NCBI GenBank assembly: GCA_019321725.1
Contig: CM033110.1
Location: 23,181,210 to 23,245,209, forward strand
DNA length: 64,000 bases
Direction of reading: 5' to 3'
From: Paulownia fortunei
Taxonomy: Eukaryota > Streptophyta > Magnoliopsida > Lamiales > Paulowniaceae
Numbering within the stretch: position 1 is the first letter of the stretch; the number at the start of each line of letters is the position of its first letter. Below are positions 1 to 13,720 of the stretch, piece by piece. The notes beneath the pieces are model-generated. The model worked only from the letters and a program-made list of their open reading frames with translations, was not told the origin of the DNA and did not search any database. Position numbers and translations under genes: made by a program.

Positions 1-2224
1 CTGATACCTGCGTGATATTCATGTTGATATATTTAATAACATTTATAACACCATTATGTTCGAGTACAGAAGCAAGAGTGGAGTTGCAAGAACAACAAAA
101 ATGAAAAATTTATGAGAATTCGACGACTTAGTAAATTTATTAAAAATAAATAAATAATATTCTTAAATACACAATTGACAATTCTCAAAAATAAATAAAT
201 TTTTTTAATAGCTCAAGTTATCTCATTAATCTAAGATTAAATAAAGTAACTCAAGTTAAAACGGGATACCTGAGTAGTAATGCCCATTTGTTGGAAACCA
301 AGCCAGAGTGAGCCATGGCCATAAATATTGACAAGCGGCAATCAAACAAAAAAAACAAAAAAATCAAAAATGAACAAAGGTCAAAGAAATAGGGTAAGTG
401 GCGATGTGGCCGCTCCATTTCCTAGTTTCATTCTCTTTTTATATTCTTCTGCAATAACCACCGTCCACTGCGACTCCTACTTTTCTTCGCTTGCTTGCAG
501 CACGAAACCATGGCCATCGCTATCGCCGCACCAGAGAAGATTTCACCACGAGATAACCACCACAGACATCATCACAAGGCAATTAGCCACAGACGATTTA
601 TGAAATGATAAATACGCGACTTAACGATATCCGATGCGGATTAAGGCGGCGCTCTCTCCTAAGTTGCCGGATCGCGACTCGGCCGCCGTTGAGACTTACG
701 TGCCGTAGGTGTAGAGACATGATTTGACCAACTGATGTTAAGGCCACGTAATCATAACCATTCATGACTATTCTATCAGCATTTTCCTTTTTTTTTTTTT
801 TTTTTTCCCTATCATCTTATGTCATTGTAGTGGGTTCTTGTGGATAAGATTCACATCACTAATAAGTTACAAGTACAAAAGAAAAAATAAAATTGAAATC
901 CATATATTATTTCGGCACAAATTGGTATTATGGTACTTCTACATAGAAGACTTTTGGGACGTGCTAGGCGGTTCCTCAAGAGTGACACAGGCATGACCCT
1001 TGCTACCTTGCAGAAGATTAGTCGGATACATGCAATAAAATTTTGTACAATTATATTAGTATAGTATACAAACAAAGTATTTACTTGTAGAGCAGAAAGA
1101 CCCTTTATTTTCTATACCATGCAATAATAATAATCAGGCTCCACTCATTCCTTCCTTCCTATTAATGGATTGATTGATAACACCACAATCATTTACTTAA
1201 AAGTATTTGCTACACTCATTATAAGAAATAATTTTCATTTCCTCCTAACTGGGTGTACTGTACATAATAAGTGTAACATTTTTGGTGTCATATCCATGTG
1301 TGGATTGTACTAGGTATCTCAATTTTATTTTATTTTATTTTATTTTTTGTGTACTCAATTTTAGAAAATAACTTAAATGTACTTATCAGTAAATATACCG
1401 ACTTGTTACAAATTTTCCCCAAATATTATAACGAAAGATTGTTATCGCTGACAAAGAATATATGAAAAATATAAATAAATATTAAGTAAGATTAAAGTTT
1501 GATTAACAAATGGTTTCTTGATAGAAGTGTAATGCATTGGAATACAAAGATACATGATCGGCTGTCCCCTTGATTCCATTAATCCTCTAACAACCGAAAT
1601 TATCTACATTCGATCTTGGGATAAACTATCATAGCACTACGATTTTATTACTCGACTAGTCAACTACAGGATTTCCTTTTAAATCAGAATTCATTTCAGA
1701 GAATCGTAATCAAAATAGAAATCAAACTTTAGATTACCAAAGTACATTTCATACAAGATTGAATAACTGCAATGTTTCCCTTGCTATCAGAATTCATTTT
1801 AGTTTAATCAAAATCGAAAGAGGAATCATATTTCAGATTTTCAAACTAAGTTGTACAAAAGAGCATATTTCCAGGTACAAATTCAAACTACATGATACAC
1901 CAATTCTCAAGTATATTAAGTACATCATCAAAGAGAAGCTTTCATGGTATTTTACAAATATGCCAAGAATGCAGTTGAAGGAACCAAATCTTTATCCACC
2001 AAACACACAGAGAACTAAGAAATATGCCTGTGCTATTTTATTGTACATCAGATAGACGGATTTATTGTCATACATTACTTAATGTCAATAAACATTTTCC
2101 TCGCCAATGCAATCACATAACTTATTCTTGAAAGTTGCACAAAAGGTAGAACGAATTCTCTCCGCAACTCACATCAAACAGGGTCCGAAATGCAAAATGA
2201 ATTTACAGAAATATATGGGACTTA
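1..2224. other. AT-rich flank and V-ATPase d 3' region
   Basis: There is no recognisable long gene here. The interval should include the 3' UTR of the leftward V-ATPase d gene, whose stop codon is at 2225-2227. Seen within it: a TTTTA repeat near 1325-1347, a long T-run near 788-806, and an imperfect direct repeat of about 55 bp (1683-1737 against 1787-1840, both opening with ATCAGAATTCATTT). The only possible gene is the short candidate around 370-608, listed separately. Confidence 0.6.
510..608 (+). CDS. Doubtful small ORF, 32 aa
   Basis: The ATG at 510 has a good plant initiation context (purine at -3, G at +4) and opens a 32-codon ORF rich in His and Arg, ending in TGA at 606-608. It is the first ATG after a well-formed small-intron signature: a GTAAGT donor near 394 and a pyrimidine-rich TTGCAG acceptor ending at 500. 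If that intron is removed, a different frame from the ATG at 370 is also open across the junction to about 602. A second 24-codon ORF follows at 634-708. I recognise no family. It could be a short peptide gene, the 5' end of a decayed gene, or chance. Confidence 0.2.
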   Translation: MAIAIAAPEKISPRDNHHRHHHKAISHRRFMK

Positions 2225-5200
2225 CTAAAATATAAAAACAACACTATCGTGCACTCTCGACTTCTGGTTTTGTGCAACACATTCAGATATCCACATCAAG
2301 TTCCTGATCTCCTGCTCTCTCAACCTCATGTAAGCAAAAAATACACCATAATGGAACTGCATCAAACAATGATTACACGGATAAATCAATTTTCCATTCA
2401 AGAATCACAAAAAAGCACCAACAGAAGAGAAATGGAATATTGCTTCACATGCATACAAGTACAGAAATATGGTAAACAGTAATCAGTAATCAGGCTAATT
2501 CTTCTAAATGTGCAACCGCCAATTTCAACATCAAGCTCTGAAAAAACAAACCTGCTGCTCAAATGCTAAGCAAAGTCGTTTCACTTCCTCTTCATAAAAG
2601 GCCTTGTCAAGAATCTGACTCTCGCCATAGGATAACTTAGAAAATATGGATTGATAAGGAGGATATTTTTCCATGGCAGCACGAACCTAGAATTGACGGA
2701 AAAACAAAAATTAAGAGCTAATTGGCTAATTTGTAAAGTACGACAGGAGAAAAAAAGGGAAGGCAGCAAGTAGAAGAAGAATACACAGACAACAGATCAG
2801 AAGAAAAAATACTGGAACTTTAGTCCTTTGCTGGCATTGCAAGCCAGCTTATTTGACAATATAAGCGTGCAAAAACCTTTCAAAATGCATATGTGTCTCC
2901 TCATTAATTGACAGAAAAAGAAAAAAATCATACAAAAGCACCCCCAAGCACTAGATAGACCTACCTTCCCCTTCCCTCCAAGTCCCGCAATCAACCCAAC
3001 GAACAAATATACGATAAAGGAACACTAGTAACAAAAAAATTGAAAAATAAAGCATGCTCCTAGTTTATATCAGTTTTTCCCATTCAACTCTTGATTTGTG
3101 TATCTGCCTCTTTCATTCAATTACGATGAAATTTGCACCAGTAACATAGACCTTCGAGCACTATATTGTAAATATCTTTTAAACAAAAATCATTGTTATG
3201 TTAACAGTTCACAGCGCCAAGAGGCCTAGACCCAGAAAAAAGGGATATTCAGATTTACATGCTTTCTTTCATGACTTTCAGTTGCTGTATTTTCTCAGGG
3301 GGGATGCCTTGTCAGGATAATCACCTAATTGTATTTTGCAGAACTTACCAAAATTACAACTTAGCATGCAAAACTCAAATAAATAAAATATGAACTCTTC
3401 GTAAAATATAGAGTATATGAACAGAAACCATTAAGTACCTGATCTATATCCTCGCACACAGCAAGCTCCTCATGGCCATAAGGATATCTATCCAACAATA
3501 ATGCCGTTAGTGGCAGGAAAAAGAGCTCCGGCAAAGCATATAGCTACAAAAGTATGAAAGAATAAAGAGATGATGCAAAAGCCCTTACAGTAAGCCAAAA
3601 TTAGAATACAACTTCCTACGATCATCTCGAGTAAGCTCAGTGCCAATGCTGAAGATAAAAAGTATATGAAGGTGTCAAAACATGCTATTATCAAATCCTC
3701 TTATATCAAGGATATTTTCATGACTGCAGCCAAACCTGTTTATTGTGATATTGACTGCCCTTCTGTCAGCCTCAAATGCTAGGAGGTCAGACATAATCTC
3801 TGCAGTGGCGCCGCCAAGTTTCTATATGTAAATTCTGATATTAGAGTAAAATACAGAAACAGAGAAAAATGTAGCAAAAGAAAAGGAACTTTCAGACATT
3901 CCAAAATGATCACTTACCTGACAAAATCTGTAGAAATCCTCAAGGTATGCCTTGTAGAGAGTATTCCTCATAATTTCTATGTTCATGTCATCCAAGTCCT
4001 AAAGAAATATCCAAATAAGAAAAAAGCATACACACAACCATGCACATTGCAGACCTTGTTTTTGACTGAGCGTGCACTAACAAAAGCAGAAACTACTATT
4101 ATCAATCAAAAGACATCAACAGGTGGTCTTTCCCCATAATAATATTTGTTTTGGATAATTATATCTCTGACAAACAGCAATACAAGAAAGTAGATACTAG
4201 ATCATTCATCCAGTTGTTTCTTTGCTCCAGAACTTGGAGTTAATGATATGGGGACAACTGAGATTGGCTTTCTTCATCTGCACATATTACATAATTGAGA
4301 ACAAACACTTGAAATATACAAATCTGCAGTGTTCAATATTTTCCAGCATATAAATCCATTCAGAATTAAGAACAATAATGGAAAGACCATGAGTAGTAAG
4401 ACTTTGATGATACAAATAATCACAGAATATAGCGAGACCAAAACCAGTAACTACACTGACACAACAATCCCAATTTCGTAAAATAAAATAAAAAAAAATA
4501 GCTACCTCTGAAGTTATGCACTCAGAGAAGTATGGAGCCAGTGGTGTGTCAACAAGCACGAGTCTGTAGAGCTCCCTCATATTCTGAGCAACTGCCAGAG
4601 TAGCAATGCTGTGGAAATGAATTGCAAAGTTATAACGTATTGTCAATTCAAATATCCGCCCAAAGGTTCATTTAAGATACATTACCTGTCAAACATTCCC
4701 AAAGGATGACATTTCTCCAACAATTCTTGAACATCTCTCTCGTGCAAAGTTCCAGTGACAATTAGCACAACATTGTCGATCATGTGACCATATCTAAAAA
4801 TAAGCAAAGGCTTCAGATCGATAATGAATACTTTTATTGAGTCGCAAAGCAGAAAATCACTAGTGGCAAAGTGAACTGCTTGGCAAGAAAGAGCAACAGT
4901 ATCCCCACGACAAAAACCAAGGTGTCACAACTAAATTAGTAGACACAATTGCCTGCGGCTGCTCAAGTTAACCATAGAAATGCTCTGCAATTCTTTTTAA
5001 TATACCCTGAACTTCATTAACTGAAAAAACAATATAAAAAAGGTATAAAACAGAAATGACACATCTGATTATCCTCAAATAAATCCAACCAAGAAACATA
5101 AAGTAAGCATATTTCACACTTGTCATAAGCATAATTTGTAACTGCACTAAATGATGTTACTTATTTTTGTGCTAACAGAGGATTATCAAAATGTTGATTC

Positions 5201-6654
5201 ATTTTTTGCCATTTTGATAATATAGAAGAAGTTGTAAATTTGATGTGATAAGCATCTCGATTAATCACACACTTCAAATCTCAAAAAGCCCTTGCTTTCA
5301 ACTTGATCCAAAAGAATCCTGGAAAAGGAGCTACTTGCAATTAACATAACTGCTATTTTCTCCTCTATCCAGCATATTAGAGAAATACCTCTGTTATATT
5401 TAAACACAATTGTCAAACCTTAAAAGTCATATCAATTGGTTTGCCCAACATAATTTAAATCTTAACTCCTTGTTTGCTGCAAATAAAATAAATGAACATT
5501 GATGGAAACTGCACAAGATCTAATCAATAATAGATTAATAGAGCTAATATTAATGCACAGGCAAACTGTCGAAGAGAGATCTACCCACGTGATATACTCT
5601 AAAAAGGTTGACAGAGGCTCGGTGGCTTGGGCTAACATGTGTTTATACTCATCAACCAGTTTAAGGGTGCATTTCTCCACTATTGTTGTTGTATGCAACG
5701 GAGAGGGCTCTGCAATTCATAAGACAACGAAAAAAGAAATACAATTTAGGCAGCTAAAAATAACCACCAAACAACAATCTAGTAATGCTTCATGTCAGCT
5801 AATGAACTTTAAAAATGTCTATTGATGAAACTAACAAATATCCACTTAGTAAATCAACTAATCAAGAGCGACAGGTAGATTTTGAGTGCAACTTAATCAA
5901 CTTCGAAGGTGAAACTTATTGGAACAAGCAAAACCCTGTGCATCAACATACTGCTCCAAAAACGAACAGGCTGACATTCAAAGATCATGTGGAATTTCAC
6001 AACGGCTCCAGAAAAAGGAGTGAGTTCCAGTGCTATAAACTAAAAATAATAATGACAGAAACAATAAATTCACAATTTGATACACAATCCTTGCAGCAGA
6101 ATATCACTCAATAAGCAAAACTAGCAATGCCCACTTCATAAATCAACAAATTGTCAACCGTAGGGGCAAATTGTGGACTGCAACTTAATCAAATAACATA
6201 TTGGATAAATTACTTTATTGTTCGCTGATCAAGAAAAAAAATCCAAGAAAAAAAATCCAGGAAAAAAAAAGAAAAGAACAGAAAAACAGCAATTGGATCA
6301 AATTTGCAGCTAGTTAAGTAAATTAAGACAAAATCAAGCGGATCAACCTAATCACTCCAAAATTGATCGATCAAACTCACCATTTTATGACTAGAATACA
6401 ATTCCCCGACAGCAATGATGAAATCTCGGAGGTAGTTGCCAATAGTCAAAACAAAATCATATGATAGACTAACCGTTTTGGAGATAGGGCCCGTACTCGG
6501 TGGCGGTGAGGTGCATTTTGATGTCGTCTAGGGTTTCGCACTGGCAGAGGTTGTTGTAATCGGCGGCGGTGAGGAGGCCCGAGCGGTATCCTCGGACGAT
6601 GGCCTCCAGGTAACCGCCGTGTATGTTGAAAGTCATCGCTTCGAATCCGTACAT
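2225..6654 (-). CDS. VHA-d: V-type proton ATPase subunit d
   Basis: This is the d subunit of the vacuolar H+-ATPase. It sits on the cytosolic face of the Vo c-ring and couples the central stalk to proton pumping at the tonoplast and trans-Golgi. Exons on the minus strand: 6654-6474, 5709-5589, 4793-4686, 4608-4506, 3998-3918, 3821-3736, 3648-3589, 3487-3439, 2686-2552, 2356-2225. They total 1056 nt, or 351 aa, the usual plant length. The N-terminus [20 protein letters not shown] and internal stretches such as [20 protein letters not shown] are near-invariant in the family. All introns are GT-AG. The protein ends in HDSVVFIF and shows no truncation. I recall the Arabidopsis homologs as At3g28710 and At3g28715, which fits the synteny with the DUF7906 gene and SSRP1 further right. 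Confidence 0.97.
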
Positions 6655-8148
6655 ATTGATGCTACAGATCTGAAGCGAGTCGTAGAATCGGAAAAGGAAA
6701 TTGGTATGAGCCCCTTCAGTTTAAGACAGAGATGTATTCGAGGTAATGGCGGAGGGGTGGGGGGAAGGGGGAGCTGTTTTTGTGGGGGTGGAAATAGGAG
6801 ATACTAATCGAGCAGTCGAGCGTCTGATTTTCAGGTCAAGCACTCACGTTGATGGGGGATTAAAAATAAAACATGAGATTTATGGAATATAAATTAGTCG
6901 AATCAATCCAAGATATTATTTTAGTTTTATTTGTATTTTCATATTAAGTTCATTCAATTATAAAATAAATTGAATTTAAATGAATTTTATTTTTAAAGAA
7001 TATGAATTAAGTATTGTGATTTATATATATATATATATATTATTTTTAATTAATTAATTTGAATTTAAAAAATTATTGAACAGTCTAAATTTAATTTATT
7101 ATACTTAACAAATTGGAATTCAACGAATTTCTTTTGATTTATCTAAATTTAATTATTGAATAATTTAATTTTGTAGTGATATTTAATTTAAAATTATATT
7201 TAGACTTTATTATAATTGAAATAAAAGGAGACAAACGAAATTGTGCGAATTTATTTTTGTATTTAGTCTGAAATTATATTTTTGACCTTATAAAATTAAA
7301 TAAATTGTGTTAAAAATAGGCAAACTCGATTACACTTCATTTTCTTTCACCAGTAATAATATTATTAATATAGCTTAGTAACTTTTATGTATTTTATCTG
7401 GACGAGCTTGTAATTATAATTGTGCTCTAGTCTTTCAAACAAAACGTTCAGAATCAATGCCCTTTAAATTTGAATTCAACATTATGTTTCACTAATATTA
7501 GTACCTTCTAACAAGCAATAATACCTTCTAATTTTACTTGAAGTGTTTTAATGATAAAGCGCTTGAATTCAAATTTTCATGGAGTACTTTGATTTCTATA
7601 GGTGTGCTCGCTAGTAGGCGAACTCTCCAACCATGTGAAGTGAGCGATTGTGTCATGTGTCATGACTAGAGTCAACGTGCCAAATGTTCATTTTGAGTTT
7701 GTATAAACTATTGTCATATTAGTATTTATCAAATATTCGAACTAAATATCAAATTAAATGTGGATACTTAAATATAAAAATAAAAAATAAAAAAATAATA
7801 ATAGTACCTTCTAAGGTATTTGTAAAAATTCGCACACCAATTTGGTATTTATGTCAAACTCAACTGACAACCAATTCGCACACCAATTCAGATTATTGTA
7901 AAACAGAAAATAAACTTCTCGACAGCAACGACGTCGTCTTGGGGAAACGTTGATCTTACCTTTTTATTTTGTGCAGCAGAGATCAATTTCACCAGAGTGA
8001 GTCTCATAATCGTTTTTTCCCCCCGAACATCACATATTATGCTCGTTTAATTTTCGTTTCTAGGGTTTCTTCCCATCGTAGATAAATATCTAGTTACTAA
8101 TTCCTGTTTTAGAGTTTTTTTTTCCTGCTGAATTGAAATTAGAATGAG
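6655..8148. other. Intergenic region between divergent genes
   Basis: This 1.5-kb spacer holds the promoters of the leftward V-ATPase d gene and the rightward F-box/WD40 gene. It is strongly AT-rich from 6860 to 7560 and contains a TA dinucleotide run at 7022-7040. No ORF or RNA gene is supported. The last 200 bases are less AT-rich and probably include the 5' UTR of the F-box gene. Confidence 0.6.
7022..7040. repeat. (TA)n microsatellite
   Basis: Uninterrupted alternating TA run in the intergenic spacer. Confidence 0.9.
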
Positions 8149-11100
8149 ATGGCGGACCCGTCATCGTCGGGTTGGAGCTCCACGACCATAACGGATCTCG
8201 ACATGGACACTCTGACGCGCTGCGCGAGTAACCTCAGCCTCCGAGACATCTCGAACATGGCCATGTCGTGTAAATACCTCAATAGAGCCGCCTACTCTGA
8301 TTCTCTCTGGCAATCATTTTACAGGTACCTTATTCTTTTTGGTGGGCTTCTTTTCGGATACAAGTTAAGTGTCGTTTCGTGATTCTTGTCAATGAGAGAG
8401 AAGTGAGAGAGATTGTTTGCATTAAGTGGAAATGCATCTTATGCTATATTCATTTGTAATATTACTTGAAGTAGGCTGACTTCTAAGGCAATTCCGATTT
8501 TTAGTCTTGTTTGCTGTATTTTTTAGGTGAGACGAATTCTTTCTTCTTTCTTTTCTTTCTCTTCTTTCTTCTTTTTTTTTGGGTGTGCGTGTGTACTCTA
8601 CTTTGTTTATGCGGTTTAATATTTATTTTGTTTTCATGATTCTATATTCTTCCACTCCCATTGGAATTAGCAGGCAGGAGTGGCCGCAGGTTATACCTCC
8701 GTCTCATCAAGCATCCAGCATCAGGGAAGCTTATCTGTCTAGGCATACTGCTTTACATCAGTTTAAATATGTTGATCCCCTACTTAGTGACATATCTACA
8801 GTTGGAAAACTTCCGCACCACATACTGTTCGACAAAAACACCATTATATTCTCGCAGGTATTTGTTTTCCAAATTTTTCATTTTTTAATTCCTTAGATAT
8901 ACTTCAACTGGTCCACTTTATCTTTTGTGTAAAAACAATTAGAAAAGGAGGCGTCAAACCCGTATTTAGGTCAAGTTGATACATGCAGGTCTGACTTAGA
9001 ATATTGGACTAGACATTTAAGTGAAGTTTCTCGTTGTAAATGTGAGAAATATATATTCACAGAAGATGAAAAGAAGAAGAAAGAAATTGAAGATGGAGGA
9101 TGTGAAGCACTAAATTCTTATTAATTTTTTTTTTCCTTTTTTTGCCATTGCTTGTGAAGTCAAATGAGTAGCAATTTATCCAAGTCTCAAGATAGCAAGG
9201 AGAAAATAAAAAGGAATGGAACGACATTGGAACTTGAAAGAAAAGGCAATCACCTATTTATCTTTGTGTAGCAAAATTGATTGAAAAAGGGAAGTAAAGA
9301 CATAAAATTTTACATTATCCCTCACATCTGGGGAAACATGCCATCAAGAAGTGAAAGGGCATTATTGGTATTAATTAATATCACTAAAGCTTAGCTCATT
9401 GAACTTTTCACCTTCCCACCTCAGCCCTCCTCTGTTTTGATCCTTTAGAAATGTTTATTCAAACATATACCAGGAACCTTTTTTCATTGCTTTTTTGTTC
9501 ATTCCTCTTATTTTGGTCTAAACATAACAGTAATATCTCTTACAGATAAAGTTTATCAAGAATAGTATTATTGTTTCGATCAATTTACTCGTCTATTGGA
9601 ATACATTTGCAGGGTCCATCAATACACTCCTTGCACACTGATGACCTCACTAATGGAAGCATCTCAGTTGCAACTCGTGGGAACCATAATGCTAGAATTA
9701 CTTGTATGAGGTTGGCAATTTCTTTGTTTCTCTTCTTTAGAACAGTATAATAGGTTTTGTAGAATTTGTGATTCCTCTTCTTTTCCTATGAAGTTATCTG
9801 CAAAGGGAGTAGATTTTGAAGCTGAACTATGTATCATATGAGAGATTCTCCAAATAGACGTAATATTTTAATATAAGTGACTTGGCCAAACCTCTTTTTG
9901 GAAGTTGTGCTTTAGTTTTCTTGTTATTTGCATAACAGATTGTGTTGTGACTATTGAGCAAAATTGTGGGATCTGCAGATTGTTTTCACTCAGTGATGAG
10001 TATATATATCAAAGTGCATCTGAAAGAGACGATAATATTCTGATAACATCAAGCAGTGACCATTTTATTCGCCTATGGTCAAAGGTATTGTAAAGAGTAT
10101 GTGCTTAACTTCAACTACAAATACAGTACAATTCTGCGGGTTGTAGTTTGCTTAATCACTCCACAGTCTCAATTTATGCACCCCTGAAAGTTTGGTTGTT
10201 AATAGATACATACAAATTCAGACGAGGTACACTTGACAATACCCCTTAAGTCTATGTGCCACTGATTTTTAGGGAGGGAGCCGATGCTTCAAAGGTCATA
10301 CTGGCCCGGTGTTCACCCTCTCAGATAAACTATTGGGTGATAATAATGGAAAAATGTTTGCTAGTGGAGGTGAAGATGGTACTGTTCGCCTTTGGTCCAT
10401 CAACTCCTCTGGAAAGCGAGGCCAGCGTGCATTGAAGGCCACACTTCATGGACATGAAAAAGCTGTATCACTGATGTCAGTTGCTGGGTATGCTTTGGTG
10501 CTTTACGCACATCAAGCCTTTGCTCTTGTTATAGTGCTGTTTTTTTCCTAATGGCTTGCAAGAACCTTGATATGGCTTTACATTTCATATATTTGGATTT
10601 TATTTAATTATCTTAACTGTATTTACAATAGGAATATATCTCGAAAGTACACAGTGTCTTGCACATGCTTGTTTATTAGCTGTGCTCTGGGCAGTAAAAT
10701 TCACTTAAAATATCTTTGCAGCTATGTTCTAATTGTTCAATTATCTTAGGCAACACTTTTTCTTAGTAGTTATGCTGGAAGATGTTGTTGATTGTGCATA
10801 AATTTAGATTAGCGGCTTAAGTGAATGTTCTAACATTTTGAAGCTTGGGAATTTACATTCTTATAGTTGATTCTTTCTTCTTAAACATTCTACGTTTAAG
10901 TCTTTTCTTTTTTGAGGCATCATCTACATTTTCCGTAGTAGTGTATGACACTATTGATTGTCTGTTTGACAGAATCTTTGCTTGGCCATTTTTTTTCTTG
11001 CTTAGCTACAAGAATTGACATATTTGTCATTTTGTCGTCTTCTCATGCAAAAAAATTGTAAATACTCTCCAAAATGTTGTCCTTGTAATTTCATTGATTA

Positions 11101-12694
11101 GTCCCTGTAACTCCTGGCATTTACCCCTACGTTTATGCATTTTTCCTGTCTTCTGCCAGGCACAAAACATCTCTGCTGGTTAGCATTTCAAAGAATGGCA
11201 AGGTATTATTCTCTTTTCTTTTTTGAGCATGTTGATATCTTTCGAAGTTTTCTTGTTGTGTAGTAGTGCTGGGAGTAAATTTCTTATTTTTGTTGTATAT
11301 TGTTTCTTTTTCTTTTACAGGAGTTCCTTTTCTTTTCCCCATTTTCCCTTTTTTGGGGTGGGGGGGTGGGGGGTTTGGTTGTGGATTGTTCACTACGCAC
11401 TTAATGACCCAGATTGTTTTGATTGATTGAACTAATTTTTCTTTGAAAATAACGGTAGTGTCTCCACATCCTGGATCTGATTGAACTATGTGATGTACAG
11501 TTATGTAGTTCTGTTAAATCTGAGTATGTGTGTATCTTGCAAGGGATCATCATACCTTCTCACCACAACTATTTGATAGGTTAGGGTTTGGGACACCATG
11601 ACAGCATCGTCTTCTATTCGTTCTTCATGTTGTGTGGGAATGACTTCCATACCTGTGGCACCTGTGGGTATGAAATGCCACGAATCGCTGCTGTATGTTG
11701 CTGCTGGCTCCTCTGTTATGGCAGTTGATTTGAGAACAATGTATAGAGCCTTCACGGTAGTCCAGCAAGCAAAAATACATTCATTTGAATTCTTGCCCTC
11801 AAAATCCGTTCTTTGCACAGGTGGAACTGGCAGGTAATGAGTACTTGTTGCAAATTTGCGTATTGTATCTGAATTTAATCATTCCTGGTTTGCTATATCT
11901 TTGTGGGACTTGTTGATGCTACTAATTCAGATTTTATTATTTTCTCTTGTTAATTTGGAGGGGAGGTATAAAGTTAAGAACGTATAGAATGGGCATATGG
12001 CACAGTCCTGAGAACTAGTAAGGAGCGTCTCCTTGTGTTGGGTAAATCAGATCCTGGAGTCTTTATTGTTTTAAATTTTTGTGGGATTTTTTTTTTTTTG
12101 TCGGGGTGGTTGGGGGGGGGGGGAGGTCGTGGGTGTCTTCAGAGGCACAACTCATACTCAGTGCTGTTTATTCTGTTGTAGTTTTAAGATATGAGATGCT
12201 GCTTTTAGTTTTTGTTTCACTTTTTAGACATGGAGCTATTGACTAATAAATATCTGCAAACTGTTGGTAGAGCTATGTTGTGGGATATCAGGAGAGTTTC
12301 CAATACACTTAAAGTAGAACCAACTGTTGAATTGGATGGGCATGTTGGCCCCGTAAAGCTTTTACACATGGATTTACACAAAGTCGTTACGGGTGGACCA
12401 GACGATCCATATGTTAATGTTTGGGAGGCTGGTACTGGTACACAGACAAACTCCTTGATTTGTTCTGCTCCAGATAGACTACCTTCTGACTTGGGATGCT
12501 CGGCAATGGCTGTTGATGGGTGTCGAATTGTTACTGCGAGTGGTGATGACCAAGAAAATGCCTTTGTGCGCTTCAGGGACTTCAGGACTGCTACTTGTCA
12601 TGTTTCATTGAATCTATCTGAAGCAAGTTCAGCAGTTTCCAAGTTCTGGGGTCCCCATTCGGATAGTGATTCAGAAGAATTAGATTGGCAGTAG
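8149..12694 (+). CDS. F-box/WD40 repeat protein (At3g52030-like)
   Basis: Predicted SCF ubiquitin-ligase substrate receptor: an N-terminal F-box to bind SKP1/ASK and a WD40 propeller to bind the substrate. Exons: 8149-8324, 8674-8857, 9613-9710, 9979-10084, 10273-10487, 11160-11202, 11580-11833, 12271-12694. They sum to 1500 nt, or 499 aa, in an unbroken frame. The F-box lies at about residues 10-58 (DLDMDTLTRCASNLSLRDI, then SLWQSFYR). WD-type blades are seen as SSSDHFIRLWSK, ASGGEDGTVRLWS and the run ending RVWDT, with further blades in the last exon (AMLWDIRR, GGPDDPYVNVWEA). The C-terminus is acidic (SDSDSEELDWQ). The architecture matches the Arabidopsis F-box/WD40 protein At3g52030. The substrate is unknown. 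An out-of-frame ATG at 8144 overlaps the start (see findings). Confidence 0.88.
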
Positions 12695-13720
12695 TATTAA
12701 CCAGTTGGAAAACTTTTGGTTCTAAATATTGCTGATCTCTGACTTTGTGGTCGTGAGTTTATGGATATTATTGCTAATCAAACCCAAAGAAACCTGATTT
12801 TTGTCCTAGATATCCAGCAAACTAAGAAAATGCTAACATGGCAGAAATGACTGTCTTTTTTCCTTTTTTGGTCAATGGCAATGTTTTTAATGTGAAAATC
12901 ACTACTTTGTCCACATTAGCAGTATTTGGAAAAAAGGTTTGCCAATGAAGTCGAGTGAGTTGGGCTCATGCTCGACTTATGGGAGGTTTTTTTTTTTTCT
13001 ATAGGGATGGCCACGATCTCATTTTGCTTGGACTAGTGGATTTTGGTTTTATTTCAAACTTGTTCCACTTTTAATTTTTTATTCAATATATTTATTTATA
13101 TAATATTATTATTTTTTTAAAAAATATATTTTAAAAAAAATTAATAGTATTATTTTTTTGAAAAATATATATTTTAATATTTTTAAAATTATAAAAAATT
13201 ATTGCACAAATTCTTACGAACTCAATTTTTGACAAATCACCCCAAATTCTATCATTTGCTATCTGTAAATTTTCTTAAGGCTCAATCCTTTTTCTCAAGA
13301 TTTGAATTTGGCTCCAAACAAATATTTGCTATCTCTAAATTTAAAAAGGAATTTTTTTTTTTTGTGATTAATATTTTTAGTAAGATTAACATAACTAACC
13401 CCATTTAATCCGTTAGCTAACAGTGGATAAGTAATTTTATATAATTTTTGAACATTAAAGTATTTAGTTAGTATATTATAAATTGAGGCATAGTTTAAAG
13501 TTTAGCCTACCTTATTCATATTGGGCTTTCATTCGAGTTTCCAATTCATCTCAAATTTATTTCTATTAAATTAAGCTTGATTCAAGTTGAGCTTGTGCTT
13601 CTCAAAATAAAAAAATAAAAAGATAAGAAAAGCACTATTGACCAACTTCCTTTCCTCACCCCACTTCATTTCATTTACCACCCCACCTCAGATCCCCAAA
13701 CCCCCAGCCACGCCGCCGAA
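12695..13720. other. 3' region and intergenic spacer
   Basis: This contains the 3' UTR of the F-box/WD40 gene, then very AT-rich sequence. Near 13085-13190 a degenerate duplication of a TTATTATTTTTTT/AAAAATATATTTT unit is visible. It ends in the promoter and 5' UTR of the next gene. No gene is supported. Confidence 0.6.

Noticed and set aside
1759..2055. 98-aa plus-strand open frame
   Set aside because: AT-rich composition, no family resemblance, and it overlaps the expected 3' UTR of the V-ATPase gene.
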